Source: Actinobacteria bacterium OV320
GTDB lineage: Bacteria; Actinomycetota; Actinomycetes; Streptomycetales; Streptomycetaceae
Assembly: GCA_001298545.1 (NCBI GenBank)
Contig: LJCX01000001.1
Coordinates: 124,001-188,000, forward strand
DNA: 64,000 nucleotides
Direction of reading: 5' to 3'
Each line of letters starts with the position of its first letter. The stretch's first letter is position 1. A program made the position numbers and the translations under genes. A model generated the notes under the pieces. That model had not been told where the DNA came from, made no database searches, and saw only the letters and a list, made by a program, of their open reading frames with translations. Positions 52,867 to 61,960 of this stretch are shown piece after piece.

Positions 52867-55800
52867 CATTCGTTTTGCGTCATGGTTCTGTACGCCTCGT
52901 GGCGTACGTCGGCGTTCTGGTGTCCGCGCAGCAGGCGCAGCAGCGACCGCCACTCCTCGGGCCAGTCGAGCGGGATGCCCGTTCCCTTTACGAGGCCGAC
53001 CGCCAGCAGGCCCGTCGCGGTGCCGCCGTCGCGGGCGAACCGGTCGGCCGCGGTCAGCAGGGCCTCGGCGCGCCGCGGAACCGCGCGATACGCCGAGGAC
53101 GACCGCAGCCGGTCGGACGTGTGGACCGCGACGGTCGTCCCGGCGCCCTCGAGAGCGTCCGCGAGGTCTTGCAGTCGTTCGAGCAGCGCGGACGGCTCCA
53201 CGGTGCGATCGACCAACTGGGCGAGCAGATGGGCGCGTTCGGCGACCAGGAGAGGTTCCGATGCCAGCTGTTCCGCGACCGCTTCGAGCAACTCGGGTCG
53301 CACTCCGTCGACGTAGCCGAACGACGTCAGGTTCCGGAGCCGCTGCAGCGCCGGCAGGTCCCGGCCCTCCAACGCGTCACAGCCGCCCTCAGCGGTGTGC
53401 ATCGCGGCCAGCAACTCGGCCACCGCGCGGTGGAACATGCTGCCCCGCGCGGCCCCGCCCACGGGGTGCGGCAGCTCGGACACGGCCAGATCGCGCATCA
53501 CCCACCCCGCGAACTGCCAGTGCGTACGCTCGCCGAGGTCGCAGACGGTACGCCTGATACGGACGGCCAGTTCGGCCGAGTAGCGGCACCACACCCCCAT
53601 GGCGCGCAGCACGGCATAGCCGCCCCCGAAACCCTCCGTGAGCGCGAGCGACGTGTCGTACGCCGCGACGACCACCGCGGCGTAGGCGCGGCGGTGCGTC
53701 TCGGCCAGCTCCCAGGGGGTGACGGCCAGCAGGGCTTCGTGCACGGGCCGGGCGTCGTCGCGGGCGACGTCGTCGAGCAGGTGCCAGGCCTCCGGTTCGC
53801 CGAGCAGCGGCGGCAGCGCGCGGACGACGGCGGCCCGCACGTCGGGGTGGCGGTCGGGAGCCCGGAAGGTGCTCGCCAGCAGGGACACCGCCCGCCGGGG
53901 CGGCAGGAAGCACGCGGCGAGCCGTACGGCCTCCTTGCGGGAGGTCACCTTCGCGGGCCGCTCCCCGGTGAGCAATGCGCCCAGGGCGAGGGCGAGTTCG
54001 GAGGGAGCGGTGAAGCGGGCGGCGCGGGACGCCGCGTACACGGCCACCCGGGCCCGGTCGCTGCCCGCCTGTTCCAGGAGCGCCGGCAGGGTGTCGTGGG
54101 GCCGGTCGGTCCAGGGCAGGGCGCCGAGCGCGGCCTCGGCGACGACGACCTCCGGGTCGTCCTTGTGCGCGAGTGCCAGCGCCCGCCCGAACTCGGGCAC
54201 CGGGGCAGCGGCCCGGATGAGGGCGGCCCGCTCGTCGAGCGGAAGAGAATCGTCCGCGACCGCTTCTGCGGCCAGCAGCACCGCCGTCCGCTCCTGGCGG
54301 GGCAGCCAGCCGTCGCTGTCGCCGAGGTCCGGCAGCGGGCGCCGGGCCCCGTCCACGAGGAAGCGCCCGTAGGGCGCGGACCCGTCGAGCAGGGAGTCCA
54401 GCAGATCCGTGCGTCGCCGGCTCAGTACCCGCCGTACGGGCGGGAGGACGACCGACGACGGTTCGAGCGCGACGATCCTGGCGACCCGTTCGCCGCGGGT
54501 CGCCGGCGCGGCCAGCCACAGTTCGGCCGCCACCCGAAAGGTCTCGTCGTCGCCGCGTTCCAGGGCCGTGAACAGCCTCTCCTGGAGCTCGGGCAGCCGC
54601 CGGGCGCGTGGTCCCAGTGCGGCGGCCAGGCCCAGCAGCAGCCGGAAGTCGGCCCGTCCGGCCCCGGCGTCGAGCCAGGGGCGCAGGGCCTCGAACACCT
54701 GGTGCTCCTGGCCCCGCCGCAGGACGCGGTGCAGCGGGCCGAAGTCGGGTACGCCGACCCGGCTCGTGATGCGCTCCAGGGTGCGCAGGGCCCAGTGCCG
54801 CAGATCCGACGCCTCGTCCGTGGCGTGCTCGACGAACAGACGTACGGCGAGGGTGCGCAGTGCCGTCAGGGTGCCGGCGGAACTGTCCCGTGCCTCGAGT
54901 ACGCCGGAGGCGATCACGTCCAGCAGGGGGACGTCGTGGGCGCCGAAGAGCCGCGGGTGGGACTCGGCGAGCGCGCCGAGCGCCGCGGCGCGTACCGGGT
55001 CCCGCTCGTTGCGAAGACGGCGGCCCGCCGTGGTCAGCAGCTCGGTCATCGCCTCCCGGCTGCCGTCCCGGGCGGCGCAGGCCACGAACAGCGGCCAGGC
55101 GGCGGCCCGGTCGTCGGCGTCGGACCGTCCGATCGCCGCGAGCAGCGCGGGACGTGCCTCGTCGATCGGGCCGTGGGCGAGGGTGTCCAGGTCGTCCCAC
55201 CAGTAGTCGGTGCCGTCGAACTCGGCCGCCGCACGCCGGACTTCCGCCCAGCGGCGCTCGCGCGGCAGCAGACCGAGGACGCTCAGCGCCGGGTCCCGCT
55301 GCGTCCCTGCGGCGGCGACGGCGTCCACGAACGCGGGGCGCAGGCCGGGCGCGACGGCCTTCACCAGGGCCGTGAAGTGGCCGCCGCGGTTCAGCCAGTG
55401 ACGGCCCAGCGCGGTCAGCGACGCGGGTTCGGCCCGCACGAGCCGGTGCAGCACTCCGGGCGGCGGTATCGGCTCATGGCGCTGTTCCGAGCGATCGGGG
55501 GAGGTGATCCAGCGGATCACGCGTTCGGCGTCGGCGGTGACGAGGGGGCCGAGTCCGTTGTTCAGCGCGGGCGGCAGACTGCCGGGACCGTGCCGTTCCA
55601 GCAGGCTCATCACCCGCTCGGGGCGCAGCGGCGCGAGTGCCGCGACCGTGGTGGCGTGCAGACGCCACCAATCGTCCCGCTGCTGTCCGCCCGCCCGGTC
55701 GGCCAGGGTCTGCTCGGCGTGGTCCAGCACGGGGTCGGGATGCCGGCACGCGAGCCGCGTCCAGCCGTCGACGGCGTGTGCCAGCCCCGGCAACTCCCGT

Positions 55801-56261
55801 GCCACGAAGGAGGGAGAGCAGGCCGGCAGCAGGCGCGCGGCCTCGCCGTCGCCCCATTCCGCGCGCAGTCGCGCCACCAGCCGTTCGGCGAGCGCGGTGC
55901 GGCCTCCAGCGGCGAGCAGCCGGGCCAGCCGCTGCCGCAGCACGGCCGGCGCGTCGTCGTACGCCGCCTCCACCGCCCGGTCCGGTACGGGCAGGTAACG
56001 GGCGGCGCGCCGCGCATAGCCGGCGACGACCGGGTCCGGGTCGGCCAGCCGCTCCGCGAGGAACCCCGCGTCCCGTCCGACGAGGGCCGCCAACGCCGCG
56101 AGCCGCCGCTCGTAGGGCCCGCGCCCGTCCAGCTCGGTCAGCAGCGGGGCGAGCGTCCCGTCGTCCGCGAGTCCGCGTGCGGTCCGCGCCGTCAGGGTCA
56201 GGCGTGCGGGGAACGGCAGCGGTGCGAGGGCGGAGAGCAGTTGCTCCGCGTTGATCGGCAT
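52866..56261 (-). CDS. Giant HEAT-like alpha-solenoid protein, unknown function
   Basis: A 1131-residue protein starting at ATG (complement 56259-56261). The sequence is almost entirely short helix pairs of HEAT type, e.g. ERLADPDPVVAGYARRAARY, DPVRAAALGALAESHP, VVAEAALGALPW and HPDVRAAVVRALPPLLGEPE. There is no nucleotide-binding, membrane or secretion signal. It is enriched in Arg/Ala/Leu and includes conserved-looking TDYWWDDLDTLAHGPIDEAR. Large HEAT solenoids usually scaffold protein complexes. No partner is obvious; the next gene upstream (on the same strand) is a PP2C phosphatase. I do not recognise a characterised homologue. Confidence 0.8.
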   Translation of the reverse strand: MPINAEQLLSALAPLPFPARLTLTARTARGLADDGTLAPLLTELDGRGPYERRLAALAALVGRDAGFLAERLADPDPVVAGYARRAARYLPVPDRAVEAAYDDAPAVLRQRLARLLAAGGRTALAERLVARLRAEWGDGEAARLLPACSPSFVARELPGLAHAVDGWTRLACRHPDPVLDHAEQTLADRAGGQQRDDWWRLHATTVAALAPLRPERVMSLLERHGPGSLPPALNNGLGPLVTADAERVIRWITSPDRSEQRHEPIPPPGVLHRLVRAEPASLTALGRHWLNRGGHFTALVKAVAPGLRPAFVDAVAAAGTQRDPALSVLGLLPRERRWAEVRRAAAEFDGTDYWWDDLDTLAHGPIDEARPALLAAIGRSDADDRAAAWPLFVACAARDGSREAMTELLTTAGRRLRNERDPVRAAALGALAESHPRLFGAHDVPLLDVIASGVLEARDSSAGTLTALRTLAVRLFVEHATDEASDLRHWALRTLERITSRVGVPDFGPLHRVLRRGQEHQVFEALRPWLDAGAGRADFRLLLGLAAALGPRARRLPELQERLFTALERGDDETFRVAAELWLAAPATRGERVARIVALEPSSVVLPPVRRVLSRRRTDLLDSLLDGSAPYGRFLVDGARRPLPDLGDSDGWLPRQERTAVLLAAEAVADDSLPLDERAALIRAAAPVPEFGRALALAHKDDPEVVVAEAALGALPWTDRPHDTLPALLEQAGSDRARVAVYAASRAARFTAPSELALALGALLTGERPAKVTSRKEAVRLAACFLPPRRAVSLLASTFRAPDRHPDVRAAVVRALPPLLGEPEAWHLLDDVARDDARPVHEALLAVTPWELAETHRRAYAAVVVAAYDTSLALTEGFGGGYAVLRAMGVWCRYSAELAVRIRRTVCDLGERTHWQFAGWVMRDLAVSELPHPVGGAARGSMFHRAVAELLAAMHTAEGGCDALEGRDLPALQRLRNLTSFGYVDGVRPELLEAVAEQLASEPLLVAERAHLLAQLVDRTVEPSALLERLQDLADALEGAGTTVAVHTSDRLRSSSAYRAVPRRAEALLTAADRFARDGGTATGLLAVGLVKGTGIPLDWPEEWRSLLRLLRGHQNADVRHEAYRTMTQNE

Positions 56262-56403
56262 CCGCCGATTGTGCCCGGCGATATGTGTTCATGCGATCGA
56301 ATAAGGCGGCCGACCTGCGACGGCCATGGCCAGTCGGCCTTCGCGGCGTCGTCACCGGATACGACTGGACCGCCCTTCGTCCGAGGCGGCGGTCGATCTC
56401 GCG

Positions 56404-57558
56404 TCATTCCCGCTCTGGGGAGGATCCGTGGGCAGACGGACCCTGGTGCTCCTGAGCCGCGATGTGCCGGCAGCGCACGGCGAGGGCCGCGATGTCGTCG
56501 TCGAGCCTTCCGCCGGCGTAGTGAAGCAAGTCCCTGTGCAGCTCGGTCAGCAGCTCATGGGGCGAGGCCGCGCGGTGGCGGCTCATCCAGTCCGGCAGCG
56601 GGAAGAAGGTGCCGCTGCGGTCGCGGGTTTCCGTCACGCCGTCGGTGTAGAGCAGCATCTGATCGCCGGGGACGAAGGCCACGGTGTCCACGTGGTAGTG
56701 GTCTCCGAGCAGCGCCGCGAGATTGAGGGGTGTGGAGGGGCGGGTGGGCTCGAGCACGTGGATTTCGCCGCGCTGCACGAACACCGGTGGAGGATGCCCG
56801 CAGTTGAGAACCTTGACGTGCCCGCTGCCGTAGGGGATCTCGGCGATCAGGGCGGTGGCGAAGTGCTCCTGCTGATCGTCGGCGGGGATCGCGGCGCTGT
56901 AGCGGGTCATGGTGATCTGCAGGCGACGGACCAGCCCCTTCAGGTCGGGCTGGTCGTACGCGTTCTCCCGGAAACAGTTGATCACTGCCGCGGCCGCCCC
57001 CACCGCTGACAGGCCCTTGCCGCGTACGTCGCCGATGAGCAGGCGGACGCCGTACGGCGTGTCGGCCACCTCGTAGAAGTCGCCACCGATCCGGGCCTGC
57101 TCCTGGGCCGCCCGGTACAGCGACTCGATCTCGATGCCCTGGATGAGGGGCGGCAGTGGGCGCAGCAGCACCTTCTGGGCCGCGTCGGCGACGAGCCGGA
57201 CCTGGAAGAGCGTCTCCTCGCGCTGGAGTCGGAGGTGGCTCGCATAGGCCGCCGCCAAGGTGACCGCAGCGATCGCGGCAACCGTGTACGGCGTTCCCAG
57301 ATCGGAGTGGACGAAGCTGATGCCGATCATGATCAGGAGGCAGAACGCCCCCAGCAGGATGGTCGGGAGCACGGGCCACAGCGCGGCCGCGAGGGCGGGT
57401 GCCGCGGGCAGGAGGCGGCTGAAGGCGATCTCTCTCGGAGTGGAGAAGGCCAGGGCGGCGATGACGACCGTGACGAGCACCGGTGACAGCAGTACGGCCC
57501 GCCGCTGGCCGCCGTAGGGACGGTGGTGGCGGCGCCTGAGCTGCACTGGCCTGATCAC
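56404..57558 (-). CDS. Membrane-bound PP2C (SpoIIE-type) phosphatase
   Basis: A 384-residue protein starting at ATG (complement 57556-57558). About four membrane helices lie in residues 23-110 (PVLVTVVIAALAFS, ILLGAFCLLIMIGIS, YTVAAIAAVTLAAAY). The cytoplasmic PP2C domain (140-375) has metal-binding motifs RIGGDFYEV, GDVRGKG, LLYTDGVTE and DDDIAALAV. It should dephosphorylate a STAS-type anti-anti-sigma factor in response to a membrane signal. A phospho-STAS partner is encoded elsewhere (one lies at 15849-16163). Alone on its transcript as far as can be seen. Confidence 0.87.
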   Translation of the reverse strand: MIRPVQLRRRHHRPYGGQRRAVLLSPVLVTVVIAALAFSTPREIAFSRLLPAAPALAAALWPVLPTILLGAFCLLIMIGISFVHSDLGTPYTVAAIAAVTLAAAYASHLRLQREETLFQVRLVADAAQKVLLRPLPPLIQGIEIESLYRAAQEQARIGGDFYEVADTPYGVRLLIGDVRGKGLSAVGAAAAVINCFRENAYDQPDLKGLVRRLQITMTRYSAAIPADDQQEHFATALIAEIPYGSGHVKVLNCGHPPPVFVQRGEIHVLEPTRPSTPLNLAALLGDHYHVDTVAFVPGDQMLLYTDGVTETRDRSGTFFPLPDWMSRHRAASPHELLTELHRDLLHYAGGRLDDDIAALAVRCRHIAAQEHQGPSAHGSSPERE

Positions 57559-57732
57559 AATTCCGATCTTATCGGGACGATATGGGTGACAACTGGATCC
57601 GCCACTCTTCGATCACCCTCGGTTGGGCCCGGCCACACCACGATCACGTTGCCGGGGCGGGATACCGGCACGTGGTTCCTCGTCGTGCGGGCGGCCATGA
57701 CGCCTTGCGCGGCCGCCCGCACGACGACGTGC

Positions 57733-58668
57733 TCAGGGCTTGGCGGTGTACACGACACCGGCCAGGCTCTGGGCCGCGGAGCCCCACACCTGGTCGTACA
57801 GGGAGGGGTCGAGGCCGAGGGTGTGGAGGAGCCAGGCGGTCGTGACGCCGTAGGTCAGTTTGAGCTGGGCGGTCCGGGTGATGGTTCCGCTGTCGCAGCC
57901 GATGCCCGAGCTGTCCTCGAAGCCGCAGTGGAACCCACCGGTGATGACGCGCAGTTGGGTGGCGGCCGGCTTGGCGTCGTACATCCTCTGCTGGTTGTCG
58001 GCGACGCCGGCGATGCCGTCGGCGCTACCGCCGACGTACTGGACGGGGATGCCCAGCGCGCCGGAAGCGCTGACGGCGGAGGGGTTGGTCTCCGCCGCCG
58101 CGAGAGTGGACACGGACCTCACGGCCGGGTTCCGGCTTGCGGCGACCAGTGCCGCGCCCCCGCCCATCGAGTGCCCCGAGACGGCGAGCCGGCCGGTGCT
58201 GACCGCGCCGGCGAACCGTGAGCCGGTGGTGCTGTTCTGGGTGGTGAGCCAGGTGAGTGGGGCGTTCAGGTCGTCGGCGAACGCCGAATGGCTGGGGAAC
58301 AGGCCGCCCTGGGACTTGGGTGCGACGGTGATGACTCCCCAGCAGGCGTAGTGCTTGAGCAGGCTCTCGTACTGGGTGATCGCCTGGAAGAAGCCGTGCC
58401 CGAAGGCGAGGCCGGGGTGGGCGCCGGAGGCGACCGGCGCGTTCGCCCCGGCCGTCGTGCCGGGGTACCAGACGCGTGCGCTGTACGAGCGGCCCGAGGC
58501 CGAGACCGTGAGATCGGTGTAGGCGACGGGGAACGCCCCCGTGGTGGAGGGGTCCGCCGCGCGCACCGAGGCTGCCGCCTCCGACGCCTGGGCGGCCGGT
58601 GCGAGGGTGAAGGCGGCCACTGCGGTCAGCAGCAGCGCGGTCATGGACCGCAGGAGTTTACGGAACAC
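57733..58668 (-). CDS. Secreted lipase/cutinase-like alpha/beta hydrolase
   Basis: A 311-residue protein starting at ATG (complement 58666-58668). A Sec signal (MTALLLTAVAAFTLAPAAQA, cleavage near residue 29) is followed by an alpha/beta hydrolase domain: FGHGFFQAITQYESLLKHYA (oxyanion region), nucleophile Ser in SGHSMGGGAAL, and His in ITGGFHCGFED. The arrangement resembles Streptomyces polyester-hydrolysing or dienelactone-like esterases (PF12740/chlorophyllase type). It likely cleaves esters outside the cell. A C-terminal Cys pair may form a disulfide. Confidence 0.82.
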   Translation of the reverse strand: MFRKLLRSMTALLLTAVAAFTLAPAAQASEAAASVRAADPSTTGAFPVAYTDLTVSASGRSYSARVWYPGTTAGANAPVASGAHPGLAFGHGFFQAITQYESLLKHYACWGVITVAPKSQGGLFPSHSAFADDLNAPLTWLTTQNSTTGSRFAGAVSTGRLAVSGHSMGGGAALVAASRNPAVRSVSTLAAAETNPSAVSASGALGIPVQYVGGSADGIAGVADNQQRMYDAKPAATQLRVITGGFHCGFEDSSGIGCDSGTITRTAQLKLTYGVTTAWLLHTLGLDPSLYDQVWGSAAQSLAGVVYTAKP

Positions 58669-58801
58669 GAGATCACCTTTTCTGTGGGGAGGAAACAGTG
58701 ATTCCTGGTGGTACGTCCCAGTTCACCCGGCCGAACGGGGCCGGGCTCTGGAGCCGGTGGCCGCGGCGGAACTCGGCCGCAGCCACCGTTCGCGGGAGCG
58801 C

Positions 58802-59413
58802 TCAGCCGCCGAAGCGCAGGGTGAAGTCGCGCAGCGTGAGGCTGACCAAGGGGGCACGGCGGCCGAGCGCGCCGAGCGGGCTGTCGGCCGGTGTCGTCCA
58901 CTCGGCACGCGCCAGGCGCAGGGCGGCGCTGCTGCGGACCCGGCTGGTCTTGATCCGGCCGTCCAGCGTCTGCGCCAGCCTGAAGGCCAGCGGCCAGCGG
59001 CCGGGCAGACCTCCCCGCTCGGTGAACCGGCCGGCCGCGAGCGCGCCGCGGCCGGTCTTGGCGGCGCACGCAATGCCGTCCGACCGCTGGACCTCGAAGA
59101 TCGCCATCTCCTTGGGGATGCCCCACAGCGCGCGACCGCCGGCCAGGGAGGTCTCGCTGTCGACCCAGATGTCGGTGATGCACACGCGGGGCCGCGCTCC
59201 GTCCCGCACCAGGACCGCCCGCAGCAGTTCGTTGTAGTGCAGGACGCTGTCGTTCTCGTAGACGACCCAGGCAGCGCCGACCAGGGCGCGGCCGCCGACG
59301 ATGAGGTGGCGGGTGCCGGGCGCGGCGGGGGGAAGTTCCGCGCGCGGCACCAGCCAGAGAGACAGGCACATCTGACCTGCCAGGTGCCAGGGCTCATCCG
59401 GGTAGTCGGTCAT
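58802..59413 (-). CDS. Acetoacetate decarboxylase-like protein
   Basis: A 203-residue protein; ATG overlaps the GMC oxidoreductase stop (ATGA). Motifs: GWHLAGQMCLSLWLVP-like opening (WHLAGQMCLSLWLVP), VYENDSVLHYNELLRAVLV, and GGRALWGIPKEMAIFEV, whose Lys corresponds to the Schiff-base Lys of acetoacetate decarboxylase. The family decarboxylates beta-keto acids or performs related Schiff-base chemistry. As third gene of the TetR-GMC operon it may process a beta-keto product of the oxidoreductase. Substrate unknown. Confidence 0.78.
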   Translation of the reverse strand: MTDYPDEPWHLAGQMCLSLWLVPRAELPPAAPGTRHLIVGGRALVGAAWVVYENDSVLHYNELLRAVLVRDGARPRVCITDIWVDSETSLAGGRALWGIPKEMAIFEVQRSDGIACAAKTGRGALAAGRFTERGGLPGRWPLAFRLAQTLDGRIKTSRVRSSAALRLARAEWTTPADSPLGALGRRAPLVSLTLRDFTLRFGG

Positions 59414-61122
59414 TCCGCGTCCGTTCCGTGGAGAGGGTGGAGGCGCCAGGCGCCCAGGGCGGTGGCCGGGACGGCCGGCCGGCGCGGTGGGACGGGTGTG
59501 ACCTCGCGGTAGGGGAGGCCGGGGCCGGGACGGGGGTCGGACTCTCCTTTGTTGGGCCACAGGGCGGTCGCCCGCTCGGCGAAGGCGGTGATGGTCAGCG
59601 AAGGGTTGACGCCGAGGTTGGCGGAGATCGTGGAGCCGTCGATGACGTGCAGTCCCGGATAGCCGTGGAGACGGTGATAGGGGTCGATGACGCCGGTTTC
59701 GGCGCTGTCGCCGACGGTGCATCCGCCGATCAGATGACCGGTGGTGGAGATGTCGAAGAGGTCCGCCCAGGTGCCGCAGGCCTGACCGCCGATCCGGTCG
59801 GCGGCCGTGCGGGCGGCTCGGTGTCCCGCGGGGATCCAGGTCGGGTTGGGTGCGCCTTCGCCGGGCCGGCTGCTGAGGCGGCGCCGGCCGGTTCGGGTGC
59901 GCCGCAGGTAGGTGGTCACCGAGTTGTCGACCGACTGCATGACCAGCAGAACCACGGACTGCTGGGACCAGCGGCGAGGGTTGTGGAGCGCGGGGAGACG
60001 GCGGGCGTTGCGTGCCATGACGGAGAGTCCCACGAGGAGGCGGGACCGTCCCGGAACCGGGTCGACGAGCATCGCGCCGAGCAGCCCGAGCAGGTTGCTG
60101 CCCCGGCCGTAGCGAACCGGCTCCATATGGGTGGTGTCGTCCAGCCGGACGGAGGAGGTGATGGCCACGCCGTGGGAGTAGTCCGCGTCGCGTGCTCGGG
60201 CGCGGACCCCGAGAATGGCCTCCGAGTTGGTCCGGGTCAGCCGCCCGAGCCGGGGTGAGATGTCGGCGAGCGAGCCGTCGTCCTTGAGGGTGTGCAGGAG
60301 GTGCTGGGTGCCCAGCGCCCCGGCCGCGAGGATCACGTGGCGTGCCGTGAGCGTCTGCCGCCGCCTGCGCGGGACGGCCCCGGTGCGGACCGAGGTGACG
60401 GCCCAGCCGTCACCGGCACGAGTGACACCCGTGACGGTGCGGCGCTCCAGGACTCGCGCGCCCGCCCGTTCGGCCAGGCCGAGATAGTTCTTGGGCAGGG
60501 TGTTCTTCGCGTTGTGCCGGCAACCGGTCATGCAGGCACCGCAGTTGACGCAGGTGTTGCGCGCGGGCCCGGCGCCGCCGAAGTACGGGTCGGGCACCGC
60601 CGTGCCGGGGGTTGCGTCGGCCGGACCGAAGTGGACCGCGACCGGAGTGGGGCGAAAGGTGTCGTCGCAGCCGAGTTCGCGTGCGGTGTCCTTCAGCAGC
60701 AGGTCGGCTTCGGTGAACACCGGGTTGGGTGTGACACCGAGCATGCGACGGGCCTGTGCGAAGAAGGGGGCCAGTTCACGGCGCCAGTCGGTGAGGGACG
60801 CCCAGTGCGAGCCCTCGTAGAAGGCTGCCGGTGGTTCGTAGAGCGTGTTGGCATAGCCGAGGGATCCGCCGCCGACACCGGCGCCGCTCAGTACGAGGAT
60901 GTCGCCGAGCAGGGACGTACGCAGGATGCCCGTGCAGCCGAGGCGGGGCGCGAACAGGTAGTTCCGCACATGCCAGGACGTCCGCGGGAAGTCGGTGTCG
61001 GCGAAGCGCCGGCCGGCTTCCAGGACGCCGACCCGGTAGTTCTTCTCGGTGAGGCGCAGCGCGCTGACGCTGCCGCCGAACCCCGACCCGACGACGAGTA
61101 CGTCGTAGTCGAAGGCGTTCAT
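59410..61122 (-). CDS. GMC oxidoreductase, cholesterol-oxidase-like (ChoD type)
   Basis: A 570-residue flavoenzyme; ATG at complement 61120-61122 overlaps the TetR stop. FAD site: DYDVLVVGSGFGGSVSALRL (about 5-24) and VILAAGALGTQHLL. A four-cysteine motif C191-x2-C194-x2-C197-x3-C201 (in CVNCGACMTGCRHNAKNTLP) is shared with actinobacterial ChoD-like enzymes and resembles a ferredoxin cluster site. The C-terminus NLGVNPSLTITAFAERA closes the active site. It should oxidise a hydroxyl to a ketone, typically on sterol or alicyclic substrates. No signal peptide is present, so the reaction is cytoplasmic. Confidence 0.85.
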   Translation of the reverse strand: MNAFDYDVLVVGSGFGGSVSALRLTEKNYRVGVLEAGRRFADTDFPRTSWHVRNYLFAPRLGCTGILRTSLLGDILVLSGAGVGGGSLGYANTLYEPPAAFYEGSHWASLTDWRRELAPFFAQARRMLGVTPNPVFTEADLLLKDTARELGCDDTFRPTPVAVHFGPADATPGTAVPDPYFGGAGPARNTCVNCGACMTGCRHNAKNTLPKNYLGLAERAGARVLERRTVTGVTRAGDGWAVTSVRTGAVPRRRRQTLTARHVILAAGALGTQHLLHTLKDDGSLADISPRLGRLTRTNSEAILGVRARARDADYSHGVAITSSVRLDDTTHMEPVRYGRGSNLLGLLGAMLVDPVPGRSRLLVGLSVMARNARRLPALHNPRRWSQQSVVLLVMQSVDNSVTTYLRRTRTGRRRLSSRPGEGAPNPTWIPAGHRAARTAADRIGGQACGTWADLFDISTTGHLIGGCTVGDSAETGVIDPYHRLHGYPGLHVIDGSTISANLGVNPSLTITAFAERATALWPNKGESDPRPGPGLPYREVTPVPPRRPAVPATALGAWRLHPLHGTDAE

Positions 61123-61772
61123 GCGTCGTCTCTCACTCTGAAGTCGGCCAGCAGCGGGGTGACGAGACGTTCGAGGTTCTCGCGCCGCACCTGGGGGTGG
61201 ACCGCGGTGAGCGGAAGGGGGCTGGCGAGTCCGGGGACGTGCGGGAGCAGCGCGAGGTGGGGAAGGAGCACGAGCAGGAGCGACAGCAGCGCGTCCAGGT
61301 CGGCGTCCTTGCGCAGGCTGCCGGCGGCGACGGCCCGTTCCAGGAGGGGGCGGAGACCGGCCAGGTATATGGCGTTCACGGGGACTCGGACCGCGTCCCG
61401 TACGGCGGGGTCCATCTCCATGTTGGTGGCCGCGGTCACCCCGCGCTCGAGCGGCTGCCCGGCGAAGTAGTCGAGCCAGGCCTCCAGCGCGTCGACGAGA
61501 TGGACGGAGAAGTCCGTGGTCCCGTGGTAGCCGTCGAGCCACGGCTGCATGTGCGCGTAGATCCGGAGCGAGGTCTGTTCGGCGACGTAGGTGAAGAGAT
61601 CGAGCTTGCCCGAGAAGTACTGGAAGAGCGAGCCCTTGGCGACCCCGGCCTCGCGGGCGATGACGTTCAGGCTGCCCGTGGAGTAGCCGTGGGTGCCGAA
61701 CTCGTCCATCGCCGCGACCAGTACACGCTCGCGGCGGGCCGGCGAGAGCCGGGTCCAGGTGGGCGTGGGCAT
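61119..61772 (-). CDS. TetR-family repressor of the GMC/FMO locus
   Basis: A 217-residue protein; ATG at complement 61770-61772 is chosen behind GGAGGAG. The helix-turn-helix is at about residues 14-50 (EFGTHGYSTGSLNVIAREAG, VAKGSLFQYFSGK), followed by a helical ligand domain. It is the first gene of the operon with the GMC oxidoreductase and is divergent from the monooxygenase gene. Palindromes TGACCGGGCGGTCA, TGACCGCCCGGTCA and TGACCGGCTGGTCA in the shared gap identify its likely binding sites. A hydrophobic ligand probably derepresses the locus. Confidence 0.88.
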   Translation of the reverse strand: MPTPTWTRLSPARRERVLVAAMDEFGTHGYSTGSLNVIAREAGVAKGSLFQYFSGKLDLFTYVAEQTSLRIYAHMQPWLDGYHGTTDFSVHLVDALEAWLDYFAGQPLERGVTAATNMEMDPAVRDAVRVPVNAIYLAGLRPLLERAVAAGSLRKDADLDALLSLLLVLLPHLALLPHVPGLASPLPLTAVHPQVRRENLERLVTPLLADFRVRDDA

Positions 61773-61786
61773 GAGCACTCCTCCGT

Positions 61787-61818
61787 ATGACCGGGCGGTC
61801 ATGTGACCGCCCGGTCAT
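61787..61818. promoter_or_regulatory. Double TetR operator upstream of the TetR gene
   Basis: Two 14-bp palindrome-like sites, TGACCGGGCGGTCA (61788-61801) and TGACCGCCCGGTCA (61804-61817), are mirror copies forming a 32-base perfect inverted repeat with a 2-base centre. It starts 15 bases upstream of the TetR start codon. This suggests binding of two dimers and autorepression. Confidence 0.8.
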
Positions 61819-61933
61819 GGTGGAGTCCCCGGTCACCGATGTCAACGAGGCTGACAAGCATGGCTGTTGAGGGTGTTCGCGCGCCCATTGACAGGGAGTG
61901 CCGGGCCGTCCAGCCTGTGGTCGGCCAGTGATA

Positions 61934-61947
61934 TGACCGGCTGGTCA
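61934..61947. promoter_or_regulatory. TetR operator upstream of monooxygenase gene
   Basis: TGACCGGCTGGTCA shares its TGACCGG half and GGTCA end with the sites at 61788 and 61804. It lies 13 bases before the ATG of the flavin monooxygenase, where bound repressor would block transcription. Confidence 0.75.
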
Positions 61948-61960
61948 CAAGGAGGTCGGC

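Noticed and set aside
52752..56726. A 1324-codon plus-strand open frame
   Set aside because: It mirrors the HEAT-repeat gene on the other strand and has typical shadow composition. Only its first few codons coincide with the genuine kinase remnant.
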